In this document: one piece after another, positions 8,523 through 16,065 of the stretch
Layout: each line of letters begins with the position of its first letter
Numbering within the stretch: the first letter of the stretch is position 1
Source of the DNA: Atopobium sp. ICM42b
GTDB lineage: Bacteria; Actinomycetota; Coriobacteriia; Coriobacteriales; Atopobiaceae
Assembly: GCA_000564995.1 (NCBI GenBank)
Contig: JDFH01000006.1
Location: forward strand, 62,001 to 126,000
Direction of reading: 5' to 3'
Length of the DNA stretch: 64,000 nucleotides
Notes under the pieces: model-generated
The model's input: only the letters and a program-made list of their open reading frames with translations
Told to the model about the DNA's origin: nothing
The model's database searches: none
Made by a program: the position numbers and the translations under genes

Positions 8523-9710
8523 TTGAGCATTTTTGAAGATACTGCGCCTCGTGCCGCTAGTCATGAGCCTTTACGTGTTGCTGTCCTTGGAGCTTCGGGC
8601 TCTGTGGGCATGCAGACGCTTGATGTATGCCGCCATTTCCCGCAAAAGGTGCAGGTAGTTGCCCTTGCGGTGAGGTCGTCGGCTGAGTTTGCCGTGAAGG
8701 CAGCAAATGAGTTCAACTGTAAATATGTTGCTTTTGCCGATGCAAGTGTCAAGGGCAACGTTCTTCTCGACGCGTTGCCTCAAGGCTGCAAGGCAAGCTT
8801 TGGCCCTGAGGCTGTTCAGGCGCTCGCTGAGATGGATGAGGTTGACTGTGTAGTCAACGCAGTGGTGGGAGAGGCTGGCATTTTCGCTGGTCTGGCCGCT
8901 GTGAAGGCTGGCAAAGTGCTGGCTTACGCTAACAAGGAGTCAATTGTTGTTGGCGGAGACCTTCTTATGCCTCTGGTCAAGCCCGGTCAGCTCATCCCCG
9001 TTGATTCTGAGCACAGTGCCATCTTCCAGTGCCTTATTGGCGAGAACCCCGCTGATATCCAGAGGATTTGGCTGACCTGCTCGGGTGGTCCGTTCTTCGG
9101 ATATTCTCGCGAACAGCTTAAGCACGTTTCGGCCGACGACGCCTTGGCGCATCCAACCTGGAAGATGGGTGCCAAGATTACCATCGATTGCGCCACGCTC
9201 ATGAATAAGGGCCTTGAGCTCATTGAGGCTCATCATCTCTTTGACACTCCAATGGATAAGCTTGAGGTGTTGGTACATCGTCAGAGTCGCATTCACTCTA
9301 TGGTTGAGTTTGTTGACGGCTCTGTTAAAGCGCAGCTCGGAGCCTCTGATATGAGGCTGCCTATCCAATATGCGCTGAGCTATCCACATCGTTGGCCAGC
9401 AATTGCTCAGCCGGTTGAGTGGCAAGAAACTGCTCCTCTGACAGGCGATTATGCTGACGAGAAAACCTTTGGATGCCTAGCTCTTGCTCGTCATGCAGGA
9501 ACTGTTGGTGGAACGCTTCCTTGCATTATGAATGCAGCTAATGAAGTTGCTAACCATGCATTTAGACGAGGAAGATGTTCATTTCTTGATATTGAGCGCA
9601 TTGTTGCAGAGACTATGAATGCCTCTGAAGTTCAAAGGGTAGAAGACCTTCAACAATTGACGCTTGTAGACGCAGAGGCACGAGCTTTAGCCCGTTCTTT
9701 TGTGGGATAG
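8523..9710 (+). CDS. dxr: 1-deoxy-D-xylulose 5-phosphate reductoisomerase
   Basis: Dxr catalyses the first committed step of the MEP isoprenoid pathway with NADPH. LGASGSVGMQTLDV (~21-34) is the NADPH site; ANKESIVVGG, PVDSEHSAIFQCL and TCSGGPFFG are the metal and substrate segments, and VHRQSRIHSMVEFVDGS is highly conserved. The predicted start is TTG 8523, with GGAG eight bases upstream; the only nearby ATG is out of frame. Length (395) is typical. It lies in one operon with uppS, rseP and ispG. Confidence 0.95.
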   Translation: MSIFEDTAPRAASHEPLRVAVLGASGSVGMQTLDVCRHFPQKVQVVALAVRSSAEFAVKAANEFNCKYVAFADASVKGNVLLDALPQGCKASFGPEAVQALAEMDEVDCVVNAVVGEAGIFAGLAAVKAGKVLAYANKESIVVGGDLLMPLVKPGQLIPVDSEHSAIFQCLIGENPADIQRIWLTCSGGPFFGYSREQLKHVSADDALAHPTWKMGAKITIDCATLMNKGLELIEAHHLFDTPMDKLEVLVHRQSRIHSMVEFVDGSVKAQLGASDMRLPIQYALSYPHRWPAIAQPVEWQETAPLTGDYADEKTFGCLALARHAGTVGGTLPCIMNAANEVANHAFRRGRCSFLDIERIVAETMNASEVQRVEDLQQLTLVDAEARALARSFVG

Positions 9711-9717
9711 GAATTTT

Positions 9718-11082
9718 GTGAATTTGTTAGCTATTCTTTCACCAATTTTTTGGGGACTCTTGGTCCTCTCGCTCCTTGTATTTGTTCACGAGGCTGGTCA
9801 TTACGGTATGGCTCGCCTCTGTGGCGTCCGTGTTACTGAGTTCTTTTTGGGCATGCCGTTCAAGTATAAGCTTTCTCATAAGAGCAAAAAATACGGTACC
9901 GAGGTTGGTGTAACGCCACTTCTTTTTGGTGGCTATACGCGCATCTGCGGTATGGAAGGCGAGCTAGATGAGCTGCTTCCACAAGCTCTGATGAGTGTTC
10001 AAGAGGCGGGTTCACTTGAGGTTGGTGTTCTTGCAGCAAAACTTAACTGTGAGGATGAGCGCGCCTACAATCTGCTGTACACCCTTGCAGATTGGGGATC
10101 CATTGAGCTTGTCAAAGAGTCAGATGAGCTAGCGCGCACCACGTTTCAGACGCTCGCGAGAGATGCTGAGCTTCGCTGTGAGTATGATCGCGGTCACAAC
10201 TTTGAGCTTGAAGGCTCTACAGCAGCAGGGGAGCCTCGTGTTCCACAGATGTCCGCAGATGATTTCTTTGCTCAGGAAAAGGCTCATACGTATGTTGGTG
10301 TAAATGTTCCCAAACGCTTGCTTATGATCTTGGGCGGACCTTTAGTCAATATTGCGCTGGCCTTTGTGCTTGTTGTGGGCTCTTTGATGTTTGTTGGCAT
10401 TCCTGCTGCTCAAAATAAGGCTCAGCTTGGATCCGTTGAATCTGGCTCTCTTGCTGCTATTTCTGGCCTTACTGCCGGAGACACTATTCTTACCTTTAAC
10501 AAGGTAGAGGTACATACCTGGGAAGACCTTACTGCTGCTATCAAAGATGCAATGTCCAATGGGGGCAAGGATATCCCTGTCACGTATGAGCGCAATGGCA
10601 TTCAACTTGAAACTACCATTAAGCCAGTTTTGCGTCCTGACGATAAAATCATCGGCGTGACACCTGTCATGACCACCTATCACTTCTCATTTATTGACGC
10701 ATCAGCTGCAGCTGTATCGTATGCCGCACAGGTTGGTCAGTTTGCACTCAGACTGCTCATCCCAACGCAGACCATGGAAGTTCTCAATCAGTCATCTTCT
10801 GTTGTAGGCATTTCTGTAATGGCATCAGAAGCTGCTGCAGAGGGTTTCTCGACTCTTATTATGCTGGTAGCAGCTATTTCCATGTCACTTGGATTCATGA
10901 ATCTTTTACCTATTCCACCTCTTGACGGAGGAAAGATTCTGATTGAGGTAATTCAGGTGATTATTAGAAAGCCTCTGTCTATCAAGGTTCAAAACATTTT
11001 GTCTTACATTGGACTGGCGTTTTTCCTGTTTGTCTTTGTTGTTGCACTGAGAAACGATATTCTTCATTTACTTTTTAGGTAG
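9718..11082 (+). CDS. rseP: RseP-like intramembrane site-2 metalloprotease with inserted domain
   Basis: This is an intramembrane zinc protease of the RseP/M50 type. VFVHEAGHYG (HExxH at 24-28) lies in the first membrane segment, GGPLVNIALAF in the second, one PDZ domain follows (~230-310), and NLLPIPPLDGGK supplies the third zinc ligand. Between the first and second membrane segments, on the expected cytosolic side, there is an extra ~105 residues (80-187). This includes GVLAAKLNCEDERAYNLLY and an acidic stretch, and looks like a winged helix. GTG 9718 follows AGGA at good spacing; the frame is open further up to GTG 9700. Its substrate is unknown. The dxr-rseP-ispG order is common. Confidence 0.9.
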   Translation: MNLLAILSPIFWGLLVLSLLVFVHEAGHYGMARLCGVRVTEFFLGMPFKYKLSHKSKKYGTEVGVTPLLFGGYTRICGMEGELDELLPQALMSVQEAGSLEVGVLAAKLNCEDERAYNLLYTLADWGSIELVKESDELARTTFQTLARDAELRCEYDRGHNFELEGSTAAGEPRVPQMSADDFFAQEKAHTYVGVNVPKRLLMILGGPLVNIALAFVLVVGSLMFVGIPAAQNKAQLGSVESGSLAAISGLTAGDTILTFNKVEVHTWEDLTAAIKDAMSNGGKDIPVTYERNGIQLETTIKPVLRPDDKIIGVTPVMTTYHFSFIDASAAAVSYAAQVGQFALRLLIPTQTMEVLNQSSSVVGISVMASEAAAEGFSTLIMLVAAISMSLGFMNLLPIPPLDGGKILIEVIQVIIRKPLSIKVQNILSYIGLAFFLFVFVVALRNDILHLLFR

Positions 11083-11090
11083 CTGATTTT

Positions 11091-12164
11091 ATGTCTGAGA
11101 TTGCTCGCACAAAAACTCATCCCGTCATGGTTGGATCTGTCCAGGTTGGCGGCGGCGCTCCCGTTTCCGTTCAGTCTATGTGCACCACTAAAACAGATGA
11201 TCCAGACGCAACGCTCCTTCAGATCAAGGGGCTTGCCGAGGCAGGGTGCGAGATTATCCGTGTGGCAATTCCAGACGCAAAGGCCCTTGACGGCTTTGAA
11301 GAGATTTGCAAATACTCGCCACTTCCTGTTGTTGCCGATATTCACTTTGACTATAAGCTGGCGCTTGAAGCTGCAAAGCGAGGTGCGGCAGCGCTCCGTA
11401 TTAATCCAGGAAACATTGGTTCTATGGAGCGTGTTGACGCCGTCATTGAGGCAGCTAAAGAGGCACATATTCCAATTAGAATTGGCGTTAACGCAGGCTC
11501 TCTTGCTAAAGAATTTGATACAAGACAAGATATGACCCTTGTCGAGAAACTCGTGGCATCGTCAAAGTCTTTTGTAGAGCATTTTTCTTCTCGCGGTTTT
11601 GACAACATTGTTTTGTCTGCAAAAGCTCACGATGTTCCTACTACGCTTGCGGTATATCGAGCGCTTTCCAAGGAGCTTCCACAGATTCCTCTGCATGTAG
11701 GCGTTACAGAAGCCGGTGCGTTAAGGCAGGGAACGGTAAAGAATTCTGCTGCGGTGGGCATTTTGCTTGAGAGCGGTATTGGCGATACCATGCGCCTTTC
11801 TCTAACGGCCGATCCCGTAGAAGAAGTCCACGTAGCATGGGAGCTTCTTGCTGCCCTTGGTATGCGTCGCATTAAGCCGGAGCTGGTGAGCTGCCCTACC
11901 TGCGGCAGGTGTGGCGTTGACATGATTCCTATTGCAGAAGAAGTTACCAAACGCCTGGATGGCGTTCGTGCTCCAATTTCTGTAGCTGTCATGGGATGTG
12001 TTGTTAACGGTCCTGGTGAGGCTAGGGGCGTTGACCTTGGTGTAGCCTGTGGCAAAGGTCAGGCAGTGTTGTTTGAAAACGGCAATCCTATTAGAAAAGT
12101 GCCTGAAGATAAAATTGTTGATGAGCTATTCGCCGAAATTGAGAATCGTTTTGGCAAAAAATAA
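11091..12164 (+). CDS. ispG: 4-hydroxy-3-methylbut-2-enyl diphosphate synthase (IspG/GcpE)
   Basis: IspG is the [4Fe-4S] enzyme converting MEcPP to HMBPP. The N-terminal VQSMCTTKTDD, the ALRINPGNIG loop, and C-terminal cysteines in SCPTCGRCG and MGCVVNGPGEA mark the TIM barrel and cluster domain of the short bacterial form (357 residues). It follows rseP by eight bases. With dxr nearby and ispH at 26.4 kb, three MEP-pathway steps are encoded in the window. Confidence 0.96.
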   Translation: MSEIARTKTHPVMVGSVQVGGGAPVSVQSMCTTKTDDPDATLLQIKGLAEAGCEIIRVAIPDAKALDGFEEICKYSPLPVVADIHFDYKLALEAAKRGAAALRINPGNIGSMERVDAVIEAAKEAHIPIRIGVNAGSLAKEFDTRQDMTLVEKLVASSKSFVEHFSSRGFDNIVLSAKAHDVPTTLAVYRALSKELPQIPLHVGVTEAGALRQGTVKNSAAVGILLESGIGDTMRLSLTADPVEEVHVAWELLAALGMRRIKPELVSCPTCGRCGVDMIPIAEEVTKRLDGVRAPISVAVMGCVVNGPGEARGVDLGVACGKGQAVLFENGNPIRKVPEDKIVDELFAEIENRFGKK

Positions 12165-12204
12165 GTAAACTATACGTATTACTTCATATTGAAAGGAAAC
12201 TACC

Positions 12205-13920
12205 TTGAAGCACTGGATGCGCATGTCTTCTTTGTATGCACCAACACTCAAAGAAGACCCAGCTGAGGCTGTACTTGCAAGTCACCGCCTGCTCCTTCGT
12301 GCTGGCATGATCAGAAAGACCGCTGCGGGTCTTTACTCTTATCTGCCACTTGCATGGCGCTCTCTTTTAAAGATTGAGGCCATCATTCGCGATGAGATGG
12401 ATGGTATTGGTGCTCAGGAGATTCTTGTTCCTATTATGACTCCAGCTGAGCTCTGGGAAGAGTCTGGTCGTTGGGATGTCTATGGTGATGAGCTCATGCG
12501 TATGCATGACCGTCATGATCGTCAGTTTGCTCTTGGTCCAACTCACGAAGAGACCTTTACAGACCTTATTAGAAACGAGCTTAAGAGCTATAAGCAGCTT
12601 CCTGTAACGCTCTATCAGATTCAGGATAAGTTCCGTGACGAGCGTCGTCCACGCTTTGGTCTTATGCGTGGCCGTGAGTTCATTATGAAAGACGGATATT
12701 CCTTCTCGGCAAATCAAGAGTCGCTGCAAGAGTGCTATGACCAGGAGAAGGTTGCTTACCAGAACGTTTGTGACCGTACGCGTCTTAAGGCTCTGCAGGT
12801 AGTTGCAGACTCTGGTCAGATTGGTGGAGACACCTCTGTTGAGTTTATGGCGCTGGCAGAGGCTGGCGAGGCAAGCCTGGTTTACTGCGATTGCGGCTAT
12901 GCTGCAGATACTGAGGCAGCTGCAGCAAAGATCAACGTAGAAGAGCGTGAGTCTGGCAAGATGTGTGAGATTCACACTCCTGGTATTGGCTCCATTGATG
13001 ATGTTGCTGAGTTCCTTCACGTTTCACCTGCAGCAACTCGTAAGGCTCTAGCTCTTGTTGACGGAAACGGTAAGCCAGTTGTGTGCTTCGTTCCAGGTAC
13101 TCATGAGCTCAATGAGGTTAAAGCTGAGCACGTCTTTGGTGACTATCACATGATGACCGATGAAGAGCTTGAGGAGTATGGTCTCATCAAGGGCTTCATC
13201 GGACCTGTTGGTCTACCTGAGGGCATTCGCGTTGTTGGAGATCTCTCTCTTGAGGATACTCAGTGGTGGCTCTGTGGCGCTAACAAGGCAGACTATCACC
13301 TTGATCACGTTGAGCTTGGTCGTGACTTTGAGATTAACGAGTGGAAAGACCTTGTCACTTCTCAGGAGGGCGATATTTGTCCTGAGTGTGGTCTTCCTCT
13401 GCATGCTGCTCGCGGTATTGAGGTTGGCCAGGTCTTCCAGCTTGGCACCAAGTACTCTTCGGCTCTTAACGCCACCTTCACCGACGAAAACGGCGAGGAT
13501 AAGCCTCTGGTTATGGGCTGCTACGGCATTGGTGTTTCCAGGCTGCTTGCTGCTGTTGTTGAGCAATACAATGACGAGAAGGGCATCAAGTGGCCAGTCT
13601 CTGTTGCTCCTTATGAGGTTTCTGTTCTTTGTCTCTCTGACAAAGACCCAGAGATTTGGGATGCTGCAGGTTCTGTAGCTGACGCCTGTGTTGCAGCTGG
13701 TCTTGAGACTGTTGTTGATGACCGTGCAGAGCGTCCTGGCGTTAAGTTTGCAGACGCAGATCTTATTGGCTTCCCATGGCAGGTTATTGTGGGCAAGAAG
13801 GGCGTTGCTAACGGTATCGCAGAAGTCAAAGAGCGTGCTACCGGCGAGCGCTTTGAGGTTGCCCTTGATGAGGTTGCCTCTTGGTTGGCAGAGAAGATTC
13901 TTCCAGAGCGCGAGCTTTAA
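12205..13920 (+). CDS. proS: prolyl-tRNA synthetase, bacterial type
   Basis: This class II synthetase charges tRNA-Pro. MSSLYAPTLKEDPAEA, the motif 2 region around FRDERRPRFGLMRGREFIMKD, the bacterial editing (INS) domain in the middle, and the GIGVSRLLAAVVEQ motif 3 are all present in 571 residues. The frame begins with TTG 12205, preceded by GAAAGGAAA at good spacing; an ATG four residues in (12217) is an alternative. The gene is 40 bases after ispG and is followed by tRNA genes. Codon bias is strong. Confidence 0.95.
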   Translation: MKHWMRMSSLYAPTLKEDPAEAVLASHRLLLRAGMIRKTAAGLYSYLPLAWRSLLKIEAIIRDEMDGIGAQEILVPIMTPAELWEESGRWDVYGDELMRMHDRHDRQFALGPTHEETFTDLIRNELKSYKQLPVTLYQIQDKFRDERRPRFGLMRGREFIMKDGYSFSANQESLQECYDQEKVAYQNVCDRTRLKALQVVADSGQIGGDTSVEFMALAEAGEASLVYCDCGYAADTEAAAAKINVEERESGKMCEIHTPGIGSIDDVAEFLHVSPAATRKALALVDGNGKPVVCFVPGTHELNEVKAEHVFGDYHMMTDEELEEYGLIKGFIGPVGLPEGIRVVGDLSLEDTQWWLCGANKADYHLDHVELGRDFEINEWKDLVTSQEGDICPECGLPLHAARGIEVGQVFQLGTKYSSALNATFTDENGEDKPLVMGCYGIGVSRLLAAVVEQYNDEKGIKWPVSVAPYEVSVLCLSDKDPEIWDAAGSVADACVAAGLETVVDDRAERPGVKFADADLIGFPWQVIVGKKGVANGIAEVKERATGERFEVALDEVASWLAEKILPEREL

Positions 13921-13967
13921 AATATACAACCAATTAGAAAATTGTCGAGAAAAACAGAGCTTTGGTT

Positions 13968-13976
13968 TGCTATAGT
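13968..13976 (+). promoter_or_regulatory. extended -10 promoter of tRNA-Ala
   Basis: TGC followed by TATAGT (13971-13976), 18 bases before the tRNA-Ala gene. It has the same extended -10 form as the rpsB element. Confidence 0.5.
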
Positions 13977-13994
13977 ATTTCCCGCACCACGTTC

Positions 13995-14070
13995 GGGGAA
14001 TTAGCTCAGCTGGGAGAGCGCATGACTGGCAGTCATGAGGTCAGGGGTTCGATCCCCCTATTCTCCACCA
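13995..14070 (+). tRNA. tRNA-Ala (anticodon GGC)
   Basis: A full cloverleaf can be folded: acceptor GGGGAAT with ATTCTCC, anticodon stem CATGA/TCATG around loop CTGGCAG, T-loop GTTCGATCC, encoded CCA at 14068-14070. The acceptor has G3 opposite U70, the alanine identity element, which agrees with the GGC anticodon. Confidence 0.97.
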
Positions 14071-14079
14071 CGCATTCTG

Positions 14080-14105
14080 GCGGCGGCATCAGTCGCCGCT
14101 TTTTT
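14080..14105 (+). terminator. terminator after tRNA-Ala
   Basis: GCGGCG (14080-14085), eight-base loop, CGCCGC (14094-14099), then six T. It separates the two tRNA genes. Confidence 0.8.
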
Positions 14106-14110
14106 CTTAC

Positions 14111-14186
14111 GGGCTCATGGCGCAACGGTTAGCGCAGGGGACTCATAATCCCTGGGTTGGGGGTTCAAATCCCTCTGGGCCCACCA
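14111..14186 (+). tRNA. tRNA with CAT anticodon (elongator Met or lysidine-modified Ile2)
   Basis: Cloverleaf: acceptor GGGCTCA with TGGGCCC, anticodon stem GGGGA/TCCCT around loop CTCATAA, T-loop GTTCAAATC, encoded CCA at 14184-14186. The anticodon reads CAT. A pairable first base argues against the initiator. Sequence alone does not let me separate elongator Met from Ile2. Confidence 0.93.
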
Positions 14187-14196
14187 AATACACATG

Positions 14197-14233
14197 TGGC
14201 GAGAAACCCTTTGGTTTTCTCGCCATTTCTTTT
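14197..14233 (+). terminator. terminator built from two inverted copies of the GGCGAGAA word
   Basis: TGGCGAGAAACC (14197-14208), loop CTTT, GGTTTTCTCGCCA (14213-14225), then a T-rich tail. Both arms are copies of the word dispersed through the window, with one bulged base. Confidence 0.9.
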
Positions 14234-14326
14234 ACCGAAACACTCTACCGTTTAATGATTCGATTACTTAATTTATATAAAAGACGGGTACAATAGCCAA
14301 AGTGATATTTGATAGATAGGGGATAT

Positions 14327-14704
14327 ATGACTCCTGAGACTCGCAAAATGAAGCTCTTTAGTCTGGCGCTTTTGATTGGCGGACTTTTAGGTCTTGTTAA
14401 TGTTGCGGTTCTTGTAATTGGTGCTGGTCCATCAATTGATTCCGCTCTTCTTTTGCTTGCAAGTATGATCTCGCTTCTAACTGGTGGTTATGCAGCTAGA
14501 GAGGCTAATGTACCTAATAGAGCTGTTGCTGCCTATCCAATGATTTTTGGATCATGCGTTGTATTAGCTGCTATTGTTGTTGGACAGTTGGTGCTTAAAC
14601 CATCTGTTACCTTGCAGTTTATTGAGCTGTTTGCACTTTTGGCAATGGCCAGCGCTATTGCCCGAGGATCTCATAAAGTTAAAAAGTCTCTTGAGGCCAA
14701 GTAA
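14327..14704 (+). CDS. small four-helix membrane protein, function unknown
   Basis: The 125-residue protein is mostly hydrophobic, with about four membrane spans: LFSLALLIGGLLGLVNVAVL, SALLLLASMISLLTGGY, a span around MIFGSCVVLAAIVVGQLVL, and one around IELFALLAMASAIA. It ends in a basic tail (KVKKSLEAK). ATG 14327 has AGGGG six bases upstream; the frame is open to TTG 14309. I do not recognise a family. It lies between tRNA genes beside another small membrane protein of similar topology (14786-15193), and the two may be distant relatives. No catalytic motif is visible. Confidence 0.75.
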   Translation: MTPETRKMKLFSLALLIGGLLGLVNVAVLVIGAGPSIDSALLLLASMISLLTGGYAAREANVPNRAVAAYPMIFGSCVVLAAIVVGQLVLKPSVTLQFIELFALLAMASAIARGSHKVKKSLEAK

Positions 14705-14785
14705 ATTATTTTGTTGACGTCGTTTTATTGTTCTAGCTCCTCTTGTGTACGTTTTTCCTTGTGAACTGACTTGTTGGGGGTTTGT

Positions 14786-15193
14786 ATGGATCGTGGAACT
14801 AAGTTGATGATGGCGCTTTCCTCTATGCTTGGAGCACTTGGCGTTGCTGGAATTGTCATCTTTGCCTTCTCAGTTGGCTATGGTCGTTTCTCTTCAAGCA
14901 TGATTGTGCTTCTGCTGTGTAGCTTAATGGCAGTTTATTGCTGCTACATTCTGCAGAAATGCATTAGTCTGGCTAAAGACTTTGAGAAAACCCACGGCAT
15001 TGTGCGTCTTGTTGCTGGTATTGAGCTCATTCTCTTTACCATTGAATGGGTTTTTGTATCGCAGCTTTCATCTCAGCCTATGGTAATTACGCCAATGATT
15101 CTTCAGCTTATCTTCCTGGGAATTATTCTTGTTCAGATGAATAAAGCTGTGTCTACGTATTCACCTTCAAAAAAGTCAAAAGCTAGAAATTAG
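14786..15193 (+). CDS. small membrane protein, function unknown
   Basis: This 135-residue protein has about four hydrophobic segments (LGALGVAGIVIFAFSVGYG, MIVLLLCSLMAVYCCYIL, the RLVAGIELILFTIEWVFV span, and MILQLIFLGIILVQM) and a basic tail. ATG 14786 follows a GGGGGT stretch; the frame is open up to TTG 14771. I recognise no family. It is 81 bases after the previous small membrane protein and directly upstream of tRNA-Val. The shared layout suggests, but does not prove, an old duplication. Confidence 0.7.
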   Translation: MDRGTKLMMALSSMLGALGVAGIVIFAFSVGYGRFSSSMIVLLLCSLMAVYCCYILQKCISLAKDFEKTHGIVRLVAGIELILFTIEWVFVSQLSSQPMVITPMILQLIFLGIILVQMNKAVSTYSPSKKSKARN

Positions 15194-15224
15194 CGTCATT
15201 GTTTGTTATTATTGCAAGTCGTTC

Positions 15225-15299
15225 GGGCGATTGGCTCAGGGGTAGAGCACTTCCTTCACACGGAAGGGGTCGCTGGTTCAAATCCAGCATCGCCCACCA
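15225..15299 (+). tRNA. tRNA-Val (anticodon CAC)
   Basis: Acceptor GGGCGAT with ATCGCCC, anticodon stem CTTCC/GGAAG around loop TTCACAC, T-loop GTTCAAATC, encoded CCA at 15297-15299. The anticodon CAC reads GUG. Confidence 0.96.
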
Positions 15300-15309
15300 T
15301 AGAAATTTA

Positions 15310-15335
15310 AAGGCCTAGGTAACTGGGCCTTTTTT
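15310..15335 (+). terminator. terminator after tRNA-Val
   Basis: AAGGCCTAG (15310-15318), loop GTAA, CTGGGCCTT (15323-15331) with one U-G pair, then a T run. Confidence 0.85.
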
Positions 15336-15430
15336 GTTAGTACTTAGTTACAGTAATGACTAATATTTATTGCCAAGCACACATATTAGAGCTTCCCTTA
15401 TATACTTGAGCTCTAGGAAAGGGGAGATGT

Positions 15431-15823
15431 ATGACAGATTCAACTAACAATTCCAGCACTCTTAATCCAGTCGAGCAGTTTGATATGTATGTTGCTCACG
15501 TTGGCATTAACGCAAGCAATGCGGACGAGGCAGAAAAGATTGCCAACCTGTTTACCGCTCTTATGGGACTTCCAACTATTGAGCAGCCACCCTCATTTTT
15601 TGCAGGGACCCTGGTAGAGGTCATGAAACAAAATGGCCGAGGCACAAAGGGTCATATTGGCTTCCATGTTAACAATATTCCTGCTGCCGAGAAGTACTTT
15701 GCAGGTCGTGGCTTTGAAATCGATGAGTCATCTAGAAGGCTTAATTCAGATGGCAGTACGTTTTTGGTCTATTTCAAAGACGAGATTGCTGGCTTTGCTA
15801 TTCATCTCACCATGGATAAATAA
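15431..15823 (+). CDS. VOC-fold (glyoxalase/dioxygenase-like) protein
   Basis: The 130-residue protein resembles one vicinal-oxygen-chelate domain: VAHVGINASNADEAEKIAN at the start, an internal GHIGFHVNNIPAAEKYF, and FAIHLTM at the end, giving the paired beta-alpha-beta arrangement of the fold. Likely metal ligands would be His in VAHVGI, His in GHIGFH and Glu or His near the end, but I cannot assign a substrate. A related small VOC type sits beside KDPG aldolases in some species; no such neighbour exists here. ATG 15431 follows GGGGAG. It is a single-gene unit closed by the terminator at 15857-15897. Confidence 0.7.
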   Translation: MTDSTNNSSTLNPVEQFDMYVAHVGINASNADEAEKIANLFTALMGLPTIEQPPSFFAGTLVEVMKQNGRGTKGHIGFHVNNIPAAEKYFAGRGFEIDESSRRLNSDGSTFLVYFKDEIAGFAIHLTMDK

Positions 15824-15856
15824 GCCAACTTCATTAAATTGATTTACGATTATTTG

Positions 15857-15897
15857 GCGAGAAGATCTTTCAAGTAGAAGAGCCTTCTCGCTTTTTT
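15857..15897 (+). terminator. terminator after VOC gene, stem made from the GCGAGAA word
   Basis: GCGAGAAG (15857-15864) pairs with CTTCTCGC (15884-15891), followed by six T. The left arm extends to TTGGCGAGAAG, a copy of the dispersed word; the right arm diverges after CTTCTCGC. Confidence 0.85.
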
Positions 15898-16065
15898 GTG
15901 TGTGGATGGATAGGGAATAGCTATTTATAGGTGATTCTTATTGTTGATGATATGAAAATTTAATAAATTGCAATTTAGAATGCAGTTTATATTCATTTTA
16001 ATGATATTTTCTTTTATCATTTGATTTAGATATTTGTAATCCTTTATGGATTTGGAAGGTTTGAA

